The translations under genes and the position numbers were made by a program. 64,000 bases of DNA, from assembly GCA_910578865.1 (NCBI GenBank), contig CAJTRM010000004.1:100880-164879 (forward strand), read 5' to 3'. This document shows, one piece after another, positions 16,138 through 24,756 of the stretch (position 1 is the first letter of the stretch; the number at the start of each line of letters is the position of its first letter). Below the pieces are notes generated by a model, which was not told the origin of the DNA, did not search any database, and was given only the letters and a program-made list of their open reading frames with translations. This DNA is from an uncultured Dorea sp. (GTDB lineage Bacteria > Bacillota_A > Clostridia > Lachnospirales > Lachnospiraceae).

Positions 16138-16524
16138 ATGAAAGATCCATATTTATATCCACATACAGATATTCTGAAGAATCTTGCTGATATACGGGAC
16201 AGGGAAATGTTATCGTGCATGGAAGCAGAATATACGAGTATACGGCTTGCGGAACTTGTGACAGGAGAATCCGTCAGCCGTTTTGATTTTCATGGAAAAG
16301 ACTGGGAAGTATTGAAACCACGGCTGGAGAAAAGCAATAATGGCAGTTATTGGGTAAATAAAATATCCAGAAACCGGGAGCGGGATAATGAAGTCAATAA
16401 AAGGCTGTTGTTTGAGGACTGGACGGTTATCCGGTTCTGGGGAAATGAGATAAAGAAAGATGTGGAAGAGTGTGTGAAGGTTGTGGAAGAGGCGGTTTGG
16501 GATGTTGTTTTTGGGGAAGAGTGA
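16138..16524 (+). pseudogene. Chimeric remnant: Fic N-terminus joined to C-terminus of a Vsr endonuclease
   Basis: An intact 128-codon frame made of parts of two families. Residues 1 to about 40 (KDPYLYPHTDILKNLADIRD) look like the start of a Fic/VbhT-type toxin, as expected after a VbhA antitoxin. Residues about 51-128 (FHGKDWEVLKPRLEK, SYWVNKISRNRERDNEVNK and WTVIRFWGNEI) look like the end of a very-short-patch-repair (Vsr) mismatch endonuclease. The Fic HPFxxGNG motif is absent, as is the Vsr catalytic aspartate region. A deletion fusing the start of one gene to the end of another explains this. A translated product is possible, but neither enzyme activity is expected. Confidence 0.6.
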
Positions 16525-16636
16525 TATTCTGATTTTTGGTAAGCTATATAGGATAACGTGATAAATAAACATTGACATACTACGGAAGTGGTTAAGTAAG
16601 CAAAGATAAAAAACTAAGGGAGGGGGATTCATTTCA

Positions 16637-17008
16637 ATGTTTTTTATCATGGGAGTTACGCAGGGAAGAAAGAATTTTGACTATAACCAGATAGTGGTTT
16701 GCGGGCATTGCGGTTCTTATGGAAGATATCAGGTGTACATGACTTACATGTGTTTATCGTTATTCTTTATCCCCTGGTTAAAATGGAACAGACAGTACTA
16801 TGTACAGAGTACATGCTGCAATACGGTTTATTCTCTTGCACCGGAGATAGGGAAGAAGGCTGCAAGGGGAGAAAATATAGAAATCCTGCCGGAATACCTG
16901 ATACAGGTGCAGCCAGGATACAAAAGCAGATTCAAAAGGTGTGGGAACTGTGGATTTGAGACGAAGGAAGAATTTGAGTTCTGCCCGAAATGTGGAAGGA
17001 GATTTTGA
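16637..17008 (+). CDS. Zinc-ribbon protein of unknown function
   Basis: A 123-residue protein with two zinc-binding halves: an N-terminal VCGHCGSYG knuckle followed by a hydrophobic YMTYMCLSLFFIPW segment and STCCNTVY, and a C-terminal zinc ribbon CGNCGFETKEEFEFCPKCGRRF (CxxC-x12-CxxC). The hydrophobic stretch may be a membrane segment. ATG 16637 follows AGGGAGGGGG at 11-nt spacing. Similar small zinc-ribbon proteins are common in clostridia without known roles. It ends 1 nt before the flavodoxin start. Confidence 0.75.
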   Translation: MFFIMGVTQGRKNFDYNQIVVCGHCGSYGRYQVYMTYMCLSLFFIPWLKWNRQYYVQSTCCNTVYSLAPEIGKKAARGENIEILPEYLIQVQPGYKSRFKRCGNCGFETKEEFEFCPKCGRRF

Positions 17009-17009
17009 T

Positions 17010-17456
17010 ATGGGTACATTGGTGATTTATTATTCGCAGACGGGAACGACCAAAGCTGTTGCTGAGAAGATCGCGGAGGTAAAAGAGGCTGACATAGTAG
17101 AAATCAAGCCGGAAAAACCTTATGAGATGTCTTACGGGAAGACGGTATTGACATCTTTAAAAGAGAAATTTACAAAAGCACGTCCTAAGCTTGCAATGGA
17201 GATACCGGATATCCAAAAGTATGACCGGATTCTGATTGGATGTCCGATCTGGTGCGGAGGTGCTCCTAATGTAGTCCTGACCCTGCTGGATGCCTTAAAT
17301 TTAACTGGAAAGCATTTGGCTGTATTTACGACGAGCGGCGCGACAAAACCGATAAAACTTGCCGTAAGCTTGAAAAAAGCATATTCGGAAGCCAAGTGGC
17401 ATAAGCCGTTGAATGCAAATGGCATAACCGAAGAAGGGATTAGAAACTGGATGTAG
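17010..17456 (+). CDS. Flavodoxin family protein
   Basis: A 148-residue FMN-binding electron carrier or reductase. The phosphate-binding loop is YYSQTGTTKAVAEKI at the N-terminus, and GCPIWCGGAPNVV is the second FMN loop. ATG 17010 is one base after the zinc-ribbon stop. The frame closes at TAG after IRNWM, but the same frame continues past a second stop with ADTLAAKLREGKE, which could be a lost C-terminal tail. The family normally ends near here, so the function is probably kept. Confidence 0.85.
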   Translation: MGTLVIYYSQTGTTKAVAEKIAEVKEADIVEIKPEKPYEMSYGKTVLTSLKEKFTKARPKLAMEIPDIQKYDRILIGCPIWCGGAPNVVLTLLDALNLTGKHLAVFTTSGATKPIKLAVSLKKAYSEAKWHKPLNANGITEEGIRNWM

Positions 17457-17513
17457 AAGGTATAGATTTTGGCAGATACTTTAGCAGCAAAGCTGAGAGA
17501 AGGGAAAGAAATC

Positions 17514-17924
17514 ATGGTGAAACAGATTGTAAGAGACGTATTCTTCCTGGGGCAGAAATCAGAACCGGCAGCCAGGGATGACCTGCAAGTGGGGAGAGAC
17601 CTGCAGGATACTTTAAATGCCAACCGTGATCGTTGTGTCGGCATGGCTGCCAATATGATTGGCGTGAAGAAAAATGTGATTATTATAAATATGGGAGTTA
17701 TCGACTTGGTGATGTTCAATCCGGTGTTAGTTCGGAAAAATGGACTCTATGAAACGGAAGAAGGCTGCCTGTCCCTTGACGGGGTTCGTAAAACGAACCG
17801 TTATCAGGAGATTGAGGTAGAATATTATGATTTCAACTGGAAAAAACAGAAGATAAAGTTGGAAGGTGGGCCTGCACAGATTGCACAGCATGAAATAGAT
17901 CATCTTTCCGGGAGGGTGATATAG
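17514..17924 (+). CDS. def: Peptide deformylase
   Basis: Removes the N-terminal formyl group from nascent proteins with a bound Fe2+. It has 136 residues, the short clostridial form. Motif 1 reads VGMAANMIG (usual GxGLAAxQ has Gln, replaced here by Met), motif 2 is EGCLSL with the metal Cys and motif 3 is QHEIDH, giving HExxH. ATG 17514 follows AAGGGAAAG; an in-frame upstream TTG is less likely. The altered motif 1 suggests an accessory rather than housekeeping deformylase. It overlaps the next gene's GTG by one base. Confidence 0.85.
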   Translation: MVKQIVRDVFFLGQKSEPAARDDLQVGRDLQDTLNANRDRCVGMAANMIGVKKNVIIINMGVIDLVMFNPVLVRKNGLYETEEGCLSLDGVRKTNRYQEIEVEYYDFNWKKQKIKLEGGPAQIAQHEIDHLSGRVI

Positions 17925-17926
17925 TG

Positions 17927-19174
17927 ATGGGATATCGAATACAGACCGTTCAGGGCGACATTACAAAAGTAGATGATCTGGAAGCAATCGTAAATGCAGC
18001 AAACAACAGCTTGCTCGGCGGCGGGGGCGTAGACGGAGCCATTCACCGGGCGGCCGGTCCTGAGCTTCTGGCTGAATGCAGAAGCCTGCATGGCTGCGGG
18101 ACAGGAGAGGCAAAGATTACCGGAGCTTATCATTTGCCATGCAAATATGTGATCCATACGGTAGGACCTGTCTGGCATGGCGGGAGGAAAGGGGAAGAAC
18201 AGCTCCTTGAAAATGCATATTGGAATTCGCTTAAGACTGCAGTGGAGCATGGGATTCGGACGATCGCATTTCCGTCTGTCTCAACAGGAGTGTATAGTTA
18301 TCCTGTAAGTCAGGCGGCGCTTGTGGCAGTCAGAACCGTGCGAAAATTCTGCGAGGAACATATGGGAAAGATAGACATTGTGAGATTTGTCCTGTTTGAT
18401 CCGGAAACGTGTGCTGCATATGAGCGTGCAATTCTGGAAACAGAAATGAATAAGGAGGTAAGACGTTTGGATATCAGCAGTTATGAAAAGTATATTTCGG
18501 AAGAAACGATGATGGGGCCAAATAGTGTGAGGATTTTAGCAGAATTATTTGAAAAACATCCTCTGCAGCCAGGTCCAGATGACCTGATTCTTGATCTGGG
18601 ATGCGGAACGGGATTAACAAGCCTTGTAATTGCGAAAGAAACAGGAGCAAAGGTTTATGCAAATGATCTATGGATCAGTGCAGAAGAGAATGGGAAACGA
18701 TTTGTCCAATGGGGAGTCAGTGAACAGATCGTGCCAATTTGCGAAGACGCGAATCATCTTCCGTTTGAAAAAGAGCAATTCAATGCTCTGGTTAGTATTG
18801 ATTCTTATCATTATTTTGCAGGCTTTGATGGATTCTTTCAAGAGAAGATTCTGCCGTTTCTGAGAGACAGAGGAGTGGTTTTGATTGGTATTCCTGGTTT
18901 GAAAGATGATTACGCAAGCCGTGCTGAAGAACTGCTTTCTGATTGGCTTGGTGCGGATACCTATATGTTCAAAAACCCGGCACGATGGAAAGAGATTATT
19001 GGCCGCCATGACAGAATTGAAGCAGTAAAAACGTGGGAGATGGATTGTTTTGGAGAAGCGTGGAGTGAGTGGCTTGCAACAGATAATGAATTTGCCCGCA
19101 ATGACAGACAGTATTTTGAAACAATCATCAAACCATATACTTGTTTTGTTGGTATTTATATAAAGTTGAAATAG
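17927..19174 (+). CDS. Macro domain - SAM methyltransferase fusion
   Basis: A 415-residue two-domain protein. Residues 1 to about 175 form a macro domain of the O-acetyl-ADP-ribose deacetylase type: VNAANNSLLGGGGVDGAIHRAAG binds ADP-ribose, with HTVGPVW and FPSVSTGVYSYP loops. Residues about 180-415 are a class I methyltransferase with LDLGCGTGLTSLVIAKE as the SAM motif I, in the style of stand-alone proteins containing MGPNSVRIL. An AAGGAGG site at 18452-18458, 8 nt before an in-frame TTG at 18467, could start a separate methyltransferase. Start ATG 17927 (or GTG 17924) follows GGAGGG. The acceptor substrate is unknown. Confidence 0.85.
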   Translation: MGYRIQTVQGDITKVDDLEAIVNAANNSLLGGGGVDGAIHRAAGPELLAECRSLHGCGTGEAKITGAYHLPCKYVIHTVGPVWHGGRKGEEQLLENAYWNSLKTAVEHGIRTIAFPSVSTGVYSYPVSQAALVAVRTVRKFCEEHMGKIDIVRFVLFDPETCAAYERAILETEMNKEVRRLDISSYEKYISEETMMGPNSVRILAELFEKHPLQPGPDDLILDLGCGTGLTSLVIAKETGAKVYANDLWISAEENGKRFVQWGVSEQIVPICEDANHLPFEKEQFNALVSIDSYHYFAGFDGFFQEKILPFLRDRGVVLIGIPGLKDDYASRAEELLSDWLGADTYMFKNPARWKEIIGRHDRIEAVKTWEMDCFGEAWSEWLATDNEFARNDRQYFETIIKPYTCFVGIYIKLK

Positions 19175-19195
19175 GCATTGTAATGTAATATAAAT

Positions 19196-19258
19196 GGAAA
19201 TGCAGCAGGTTTTACACCGCTGCTGGATAAAGAGGGTAAGCCGGTGGTAACGCCTTGA
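19196..19258 (+). pseudogene. Short coding-like remnant, C-terminal tail only
   Basis: An open stretch of about 20 codons ending in TGA that reads WNAAGFTPLLDKEGKPVVTP. This looks like the tail of a small protein of the DUF6440 sort (family uncertain), without any start or body. It is probably debris from a deletion between the methyltransferase and the terminator. Confidence 0.35.
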
Positions 19259-19272
19259 TTCCCACAACTTTC

Positions 19273-19325
19273 AGAGTCGATGAGCTTGTGAAATAAAATC
19301 ACAGTTCGTCGGCTCTGTTTTTATT
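19273..19325 (+). terminator. Terminator closing the accessory patch
   Basis: AGAGTCGATGAGCTTGTGA pairs imperfectly with TCACAGTTCGTCGGCTCT, followed by GTTTTTATTT. It lies between convergent transcription units. Confidence 0.75.
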
Positions 19326-19407
19326 TCGTGAGGTTTTATGGCAAATGTAAATATAATTTGTCTATATTGCAAAAAAAATAGTTGCCTATGCTCCGTTTCT
19401 GAGATTA

Positions 19408-20220
19408 TCAGAAGAATTCTGCGCTCTTTGCATATTCGCCGGTCAGATTGAAATTGTGCTGCATCGGTCCGCGGCCATGTCCAAGGTTCAGCATAGCTCC
19501 CAGCGCCCCGGAGAGGTATTCCTTAGCCCGCCGGATTGACGCAGGCAGATCGAAGCCTTTGGCAAGATTGGCGGCAATGGCACTGGATAACGTACAGCCG
19601 GTGCCGTGGGTGTTGGGATTGTCGATGCGTGTTCCATAGAACCATGTCCCGGTTCCATTTGTGTACAGGAAGTCGTTGGCGTCGTTGATGTTGTGCCCGC
19701 CTTTGAGCAGGACAGCGCAGCCGTAGGCATTGCATATGTGCCTGGCAGCGGTCTCAATATCCTTTTGGCTGCGTATGGTCATCCCAGAGAGGAGTTCCGC
19801 TTCCGGGATATTGGGGGTGGTTATCGCTGCCAGAGGAAGCAGACAGCACTTCAGCGTGTCCAGCGCCTCCTGATCAATCAGCCGGTCGCCGCTGGTTGCC
19901 ACCATCACCGGATCTACCACAATGTTTTTCGCCTGATAGATTCTCAGACGCTCCGCGATTTTCTTGATTAGCCTGCAAGAGGCCACCATGCCGATCTTCA
20001 CTGCGTCGGGCGGGATATCTTCAAACACTGCGTCAATCTGTGCCCCCAGAAATGCGGGAGTCATTTCTATAATTTCTTTCACGCCGGTGGTGTTCTGAAC
20101 CACCAGTGCTGTGACAGCGCTCATGGCAAAAACACCGTTCATGGTCATTGCTTTTAGGTCGGCCTGAATCCCGGCACCTCCGCTGGGATCAGTTCCGGCA
20201 ATGGATAATACTGTTTTCAT
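19408..20220 (-). CDS. thiD: Hydroxymethylpyrimidine/phosphomethylpyrimidine kinase
   Basis: A 270-residue ribokinase-fold enzyme that phosphorylates HMP and HMP-P for thiamin synthesis and salvage. The N-terminal SIAGTDPSGGAGIQADLKAM binds HMP, VVDPVMVATSGDRL and the GTGCTLSSAIAANLA anion hole near the C-terminus include the catalytic Asp/Cys region. It is the last gene of the TPP-regulated thiM-thiE-thiD operon, 82 nt after thiE. Confidence 0.95.
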   Translation of the reverse strand: MKTVLSIAGTDPSGGAGIQADLKAMTMNGVFAMSAVTALVVQNTTGVKEIIEMTPAFLGAQIDAVFEDIPPDAVKIGMVASCRLIKKIAERLRIYQAKNIVVDPVMVATSGDRLIDQEALDTLKCCLLPLAAITTPNIPEAELLSGMTIRSQKDIETAARHICNAYGCAVLLKGGHNINDANDFLYTNGTGTWFYGTRIDNPNTHGTGCTLSSAIAANLAKGFDLPASIRRAKEYLSGALGAMLNLGHGRGPMQHNFNLTGEYAKSAEFF

Positions 20221-20302
20221 TCTCGTGTCTCCTTTATACTATTTTTTAGAAATTCAGTCTAAAATACCGGGCCGTTCGGAGGAAAAATGGCGCTGTGAAT
20301 TC

Positions 20303-20944
20303 TCAGGGGTTCACCATTTTCTCCGAGAGAGCCCGCAGCTTCCGGCAGGTTTCTTCAATGTCCTTTGCCGCGAAAATGGCGGACACCAGGGCCACACCGT
20401 CCACGCCGCTGCCGGACAGCTTAAGAAGGTTATCCGGGGTGATGCCGCCGATGGCTACGACAGGAAGATCCACCGCATTACAGATGGCCTGTAAGATTTC
20501 AGAGCTCATCTGATCCACATCAGACTTGGTACTGGTGGGGAACACTGCGCCAAGCCCCAGGTAATCTGCTCCTTCTTGAACGGCCCGGCGTGCCTCCTCC
20601 ACAGTGTGGACGGAGACTCCAAGAAGCATCTCCTTCCCTATGCGGCGGCGAACATCGCCTGCGGCCATATCCGATTGGCCCACATGAATACCGTCCGCCC
20701 CGCAGGCGAGGGCAATATCCACATGGTCATTCACAATAAATGGAACGTTGTATTGGCGGCATAATGCACAGATTTCCTCCGCCTCCTGAAGAAATACTGT
20801 GGCTTCCGGTTTCTTTTCGCGTAGCTGTACACAAGTTACACCGCCTTTTAGTGCAGCTTCCACCTGCTGATAAAGCGTCTGATTTCCAACCCAGGTCCGG
20901 TCAGTGACGGCATAGAGTAGCATATGCTGCTTATCGCATTTCAT
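20303..20944 (-). CDS. thiE: Thiamine-phosphate synthase
   Basis: A 213-residue TIM barrel that joins HMP-PP and THZ-P to thiamin phosphate. Visible blocks are CVQLREKKPEA (phosphate/HMP-PP binding), FIVNDHVDIALACGADGIHVGQ and YLGLGAVFPTSTKSD, with a C-terminal phosphate loop AIGGITPDN. Its start overlaps the thiM end by 14 nt, so translation is coupled. Confidence 0.95.
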   Translation of the reverse strand: MKCDKQHMLLYAVTDRTWVGNQTLYQQVEAALKGGVTCVQLREKKPEATVFLQEAEEICALCRQYNVPFIVNDHVDIALACGADGIHVGQSDMAAGDVRRRIGKEMLLGVSVHTVEEARRAVQEGADYLGLGAVFPTSTKSDVDQMSSEILQAICNAVDLPVVAIGGITPDNLLKLSGSGVDGVALVSAIFAAKDIEETCRKLRALSEKMVNP

Positions 20945-21752
20945 AGTTGGCTCCTTTCTCCAGTTCTGCCGGGGTCAGGCGGTACATGGCATCGATCATA
21001 TAATTCCGGTACGAGGAATTGCCGTCCAGATCAGTCATGCGTCTGTGAGCGATTTCCCCGCACAGTCCCACGGCGCACACAGCGGCGGCAGCGGCTTCCA
21101 GAGGCTGCTCCGGATTGGCGGTGACGAAAGCCGCCGTCAGGGCGGAGAGCTGACAGCCGGTACCGGTGATGGCAGACATTTCCGGCAGGCCGTTGCGGAT
21201 GCAGAATACTTGTTCCCCATCTGTCACGATGTCGATAGCCCCGGTGATGACGATGACCGCCCCGGTGCGCCGGGCAAAATCTTTGGCAAAGGATGCTGTT
21301 CCATCCAGATTTTCCTCTGTCACCTGATCAGCTGCATCGGCGTCTACTCCCCTGGGGGTGCCACTGCCCAGAGCCAGAGTTTTTATCTCTGAGATATTGC
21401 CGCGGATAACCGTGAACTTTATTTCTTTCATCAGTCTCAGGGCAGTGCCTGTGCGTAATGTGGATGCTCCCGCCCCCACAGGGTCCAGTACCACGGGATG
21501 TCCCAATTCATTGGCCCGCTTTCCGGCAGCGGACATGGCGGCAATGGTGCGATGGTTCAGTGTCCCGATGTTGATGTTCAACCCTCCGCAGATGGCGGTG
21601 ATCTCCACGGCATCCTCGGGCTCATCTGCCATGATGGGCGATCCGCCGCAGGCCAGAAGCATATTGGCACAGTCATTGACAGTGACATAGTTGGTAATAT
21701 TGTGTACCAGGGGAGCCCTTTGCCGGACATTTTCAAATAGTTGTTTAAACAT
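20931..21752 (-). CDS. thiM: Hydroxyethylthiazole kinase
   Basis: A 273-residue salvage kinase that phosphorylates the thiazole moiety of thiamin. Features are PLVHNITNYVTVNDCANMLL, the ADEPEDAVEI segment, VVLDPVGAGASTLR and GTGCQLSALTAAF near the C-terminus. It is the first gene after the TPP riboswitch. The operon contains only salvage and coupling steps (thiM, thiE, thiD); de novo ring synthesis genes are not seen here. Confidence 0.95.
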   Translation of the reverse strand: MFKQLFENVRQRAPLVHNITNYVTVNDCANMLLACGGSPIMADEPEDAVEITAICGGLNINIGTLNHRTIAAMSAAGKRANELGHPVVLDPVGAGASTLRTGTALRLMKEIKFTVIRGNISEIKTLALGSGTPRGVDADAADQVTEENLDGTASFAKDFARRTGAVIVITGAIDIVTDGEQVFCIRNGLPEMSAITGTGCQLSALTAAFVTANPEQPLEAAAAAVCAVGLCGEIAHRRMTDLDGNSSYRNYMIDAMYRLTPAELEKGANYEMR

Positions 21753-21862
21753 AGCATTTCACTCCTTTACAGTGGGAGAAAACAGCCCCTTTATGGCGGC
21801 GTTTTCTCTGATGACAGCAGGCAAAGTCTGCCGTTTAATTATTCCTTCTTGTAAACAAACAG

Positions 21863-21900
21863 TAAAAAAACAGGGAACACCCGAATTGGGATGCTCCCTG
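21863..21900 (-). terminator. Attenuator terminator of the TPP riboswitch
   Basis: On the minus strand, CAGGGAGCATCCC pairs with GGGTGTTCCCTG, followed by TTTTTTT. It sits between the aptamer and thiM, so TPP binding would cause premature termination. Confidence 0.85.
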
Positions 21901-21921
21901 AAAAAGTATATGTTCCTCTGC

Positions 21922-22006
21922 AACTTCCTCCGGCGGCATTATCCGCATCAGGTTTAAGGGTCGAAGGTCTACCTTCCTCTCAGCCTGTCACACAAGCTCC
22001 CCTGTT
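21922..22006 (-). promoter_or_regulatory. TPP (THI-box) riboswitch
   Basis: Read on the minus strand, the aptamer has GGGGAGC, the CTGAGAGG thi-box, GACCCTT, ACCTGATGCGGATAATGCCG and the 3' P1 strand. These are the conserved parts of the thiamin pyrophosphate aptamer. It lies upstream of thiMED and is followed by an intrinsic terminator. Confidence 0.95.
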
Positions 22007-22020
22007 CATTTGTTGAAAGA

Positions 22021-22049
22021 ATTATAGCATTTGGTTTTCCGTTTTGCAA
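22021..22049 (-). promoter_or_regulatory. Promoter of the thi operon
   Basis: On the minus strand, TTGCAA (22049-22044), a 17-nt spacer and TATAAT (22026-22021), immediately upstream of the TPP aptamer. Confidence 0.82.
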
Positions 22050-22107
22050 GTGACTTCCATGAAAAATAAGAGTCAGATGAGTGGCAGCCGATTTTCCATG
22101 AATACAG

Positions 22108-22137
22108 TTGACAGACCAGAGTACTAATTCATATAAT
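22108..22137 (+). promoter_or_regulatory. Promoter of the chemoreceptor gene
   Basis: TTGACA (22108-22113), an 18-nt spacer and TATAAT (22132-22137), both consensus. Confidence 0.8.
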
Positions 22138-22196
22138 AATATACAGTGATATTATATGTAGTTCACATAGGAAGAATTAGTAGGAGGTAAAGAAAC

Positions 22197-24170
22197 ATGA
22201 AAAGCATTCGGACAAAAATCACCCTGTGTCTTATGGTGACAGTCCTGGCTACACAGCTTGTGGTGGGAGCGTCAAGCATTACACTCAACTACAAAAGCAC
22301 CGTCTCAACTGTGGATCAAATGATGAGTGAGACTGCAGTACTTGCGGCAGAACGTATTGAGCAGGAACTGACCGCCTATAAGAATGTCGCTATGGACACC
22401 GGCTGCATTCCGCAGCTTCTTGATGAAACCGTTTCGTTGGAGGAAAAACGCTCGCTTATCGATGAGCGTGCCAGCATGCATGATTTTCAGCGAGGGAATA
22501 TTGTCGGAGCGGATGGTATCAGTATTTTTGACGGAAATGATTATTCTGACCGTGAGTATGTCAAACAGGCAATGCAAGGAAATGTCTATGTATCAGAGCC
22601 GTTGATCAGCAAGGTGACAGGAGAGCTTTCTATTATGGTAGCGGCGCCTATTTATAAAGAAGGAATGAAAGGTTCCGATATTGAAGGAGTAGTTTATTTT
22701 GTTCCTCACGAGACATTCCTGAATGACATTGTCTCGTCGATCAGTGTCAGTGAAAATAGCCGCGCATACATGATCAACCGTTCCGGCGACACGATTGCGG
22801 ATACTACATTGGAGACGGTTACTGTTCAGAATATTGAAAGCGAAGCAAAAAGTGACGCATCCCTGGAAGAACTGGCGTCAATCCACGCTGCCATGCGTGA
22901 GGGAAAGAACGGGTTCGGGAACTACAAGAACGGCAAGAAAAGTATGTTTGCGGCTTATGCGCCGGTAAATGGTACAGATGGATGGAGTGTGGCGGTTGTT
23001 GCCCCACAGTCGGATTATCTTTCCGGTACATACTTTGATATTGCCATAAATCTGGTGATGATGGCACTTGCTATCCTGCTTTCCATCATAGTCGCCCTTA
23101 AGCTGGCCAACAACATCGGGCGGCCCATGAAAGCCTGTGCAGAGCGTATGAGGCTGTTAGTGGAAGGCGACCTGGAATCTCCGGTTCCGGAGGTAGTGAG
23201 CAAGGATGAGACCGGAATGCTGACGCAATCTACAGCCGAGTTGGTGGAGGGCCTGTCTACCATTATCCATGATATCGGTTATCTTCTGGGCGAGATGGCG
23301 AATCAGAATCTGGATATCCAGTCCAGTCATCGTGACGCCTATGTGGGAGATTTCCAGAGCATCCTGCATTCGATGCGTAACCTGAAAGTCGAATTGAGCG
23401 AGATCCTTCGGCAGATCAATACTTCTGCAGATCAAGTTTCAAATGCCAGCGACCAGGTATCTTCGAGTTCTCAGAATCTGAGCCAGGGCGCTGTGGAGCA
23501 GGCGAGCTCCGTAGAAGAACTGGCTGCCCGGATCAGCGAGATTTCCAGTCAGATCAAGGATACTGCGGACAGTGCCCAGCAGGTACGTGAGCAGACCCAT
23601 CATGCGGGAGAAGGCGTTTCTGTCTGCAATCAGCAGATGCAGGAACTGATGGGAGCTATGGAGAAGATACATTCAAGCTCAGAAGAGATCGGAAAGATTA
23701 TCAAAACGATAGAAGATATTGCATTCCAGACCAATATCCTGGCACTGAATGCAGCTGTAGAGGCTGCGAGGGCAGGTACCGCAGGTAAAGGATTTGCTGT
23801 TGTGGCAGATGAAGTACGTAATCTTGCCAGCAAGTCCGCGGAAGCTTCTAAGAATACGTCCCTGCTTATTACACATTCTACAGAGGCAGTGCAGACGGGC
23901 ACGAAAATAGCAAGGAATACGGCAGATGCATTGTCGGATGTTGTGGAGAATATACAATCTATGGTTGGTTCGATTGATCAGATTTCTGTTGTGTCCAATG
24001 AACAGTCCGAAGCTGTACTTCAGGTCAACGAAGGAATCACACAGATTTCCTCGGTTGTGCAGAGCAACAGTGCTACGGCTGAAGAGAGCGCGGCGGCCAG
24101 TCAGGAGCTTTCCGCGGAGGCAGCTAATCTGAAACAGCTGGTAGACCGGTTTACACTTGCCAGAAATTAA
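22197..24170 (+). CDS. Methyl-accepting chemotaxis protein with double-Cache sensor
   Basis: A 657-residue transmembrane chemoreceptor. There is one membrane helix near residues 8-28, an extracellular dCache_1 domain (YSDREYVKQAM, VSEPLISKVTGELSIMVAAPIY), a second helix near 285-305, a HAMP domain and a long cytoplasmic coiled-coil signalling domain. The hairpin tip reads EDIAFQTNILALNAAVEAARAG, which contacts CheA/CheW. dCache domains often bind amino acids or other small metabolites. No che genes are adjacent, so it must work with proteins encoded elsewhere. It is monocistronic, with its own promoter and terminator. Confidence 0.93.
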   Translation: MKSIRTKITLCLMVTVLATQLVVGASSITLNYKSTVSTVDQMMSETAVLAAERIEQELTAYKNVAMDTGCIPQLLDETVSLEEKRSLIDERASMHDFQRGNIVGADGISIFDGNDYSDREYVKQAMQGNVYVSEPLISKVTGELSIMVAAPIYKEGMKGSDIEGVVYFVPHETFLNDIVSSISVSENSRAYMINRSGDTIADTTLETVTVQNIESEAKSDASLEELASIHAAMREGKNGFGNYKNGKKSMFAAYAPVNGTDGWSVAVVAPQSDYLSGTYFDIAINLVMMALAILLSIIVALKLANNIGRPMKACAERMRLLVEGDLESPVPEVVSKDETGMLTQSTAELVEGLSTIIHDIGYLLGEMANQNLDIQSSHRDAYVGDFQSILHSMRNLKVELSEILRQINTSADQVSNASDQVSSSSQNLSQGAVEQASSVEELAARISEISSQIKDTADSAQQVREQTHHAGEGVSVCNQQMQELMGAMEKIHSSSEEIGKIIKTIEDIAFQTNILALNAAVEAARAGTAGKGFAVVADEVRNLASKSAEASKNTSLLITHSTEAVQTGTKIARNTADALSDVVENIQSMVGSIDQISVVSNEQSEAVLQVNEGITQISSVVQSNSATAEESAAASQELSAEAANLKQLVDRFTLARN

Positions 24171-24215
24171 ACCAACGAGTGTTTTTGCTGTAAAATGCTT
24201 TGAGGTAAAATATGC

Positions 24216-24277
24216 ATCCAGGGTCCTCACAGGCGCAATCAATCATGTATTGTGCCTGTGAGGACCCTGGATTTTTC
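24216..24277 (+). terminator. Long-stem terminator after the chemoreceptor
   Basis: A 24-bp stem with one G-T pair (24216-24239 with 24249-24272), 9-nt loop, followed by TTTTTC. Confidence 0.9.
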
Positions 24278-24312
24278 ACGGGCGCAGAAATTTGTTAATC
24301 ATGTTATTTGAC

Positions 24313-24341
24313 TTGATTTTATCAATGTCATGCTTTAAAAT
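24313..24341 (+). promoter_or_regulatory. Promoter of the phosphorelay operon
   Basis: TTGATT (24313-24318), a 17-nt spacer and TAAAAT (24336-24341), about 50 nt before the response regulator. Confidence 0.6.
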
Positions 24342-24393
24342 AAAATTCATGGGGATTTTGGAAATCTCTTAAGAGTGGATAGGAGGCAGCCGT

Positions 24394-24756
24394 ATGCAGA
24401 AACGTATTTTAGTAGTGGACGACGATGAAGTGAATTTAATGAGGACAAAGCGGATCCTGGAGAAGAATTATGACGTGATTCTCGTGGAATCAGGGGCAGA
24501 AGCACTCAATACGATCAAATCCGAAAAGATTGATCTGATTCTCCTTGATATCGCAATGCCGAAAATGAATGGGATTGAAACATTTAAGCACATAAAGGAT
24601 TACCCTGTTGAGATTCCAGTGATTTTTCTAACGGCATCAGGGTTTGAGGATGATGTAGTAAGCGCGATCAATATGGGGGCTGTCAATTATCTGAAAAAAC
24701 CGTTTTACCCGCAGGAATTGATGAAACGGGTTGTAAAGGAGCTTGAAAAGAAATGA
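24394..24756 (+). CDS. Single-domain response regulator (CheY-like)
   Basis: A 120-residue receiver domain with no output domain. The acidic pocket is VVDDDE (residues 8-13), the phosphoacceptor is Asp52 in LILLDIAMP, the switch Thr is in FLTASG and the Lys in LKKPF. Ribosome site AGGAGG. It overlaps the next kinase gene by 4 nt (ATGA), so it is probably the phosphorylated partner or shuttle in a relay with the two hybrid kinases downstream, ending in an unseen output protein or acting by protein binding. Confidence 0.93.
   Translation: MQKRILVVDDDEVNLMRTKRILEKNYDVILVESGAEALNTIKSEKIDLILLDIAMPKMNGIETFKHIKDYPVEIPVIFLTASGFEDDVVSAINMGAVNYLKKPFYPQELMKRVVKELEKK

Noticed and set aside
19606..19971. 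Plus-strand frame inside thiD
   Set aside because: thiD on the minus strand is complete and conserved; the plus frame is a mirror.
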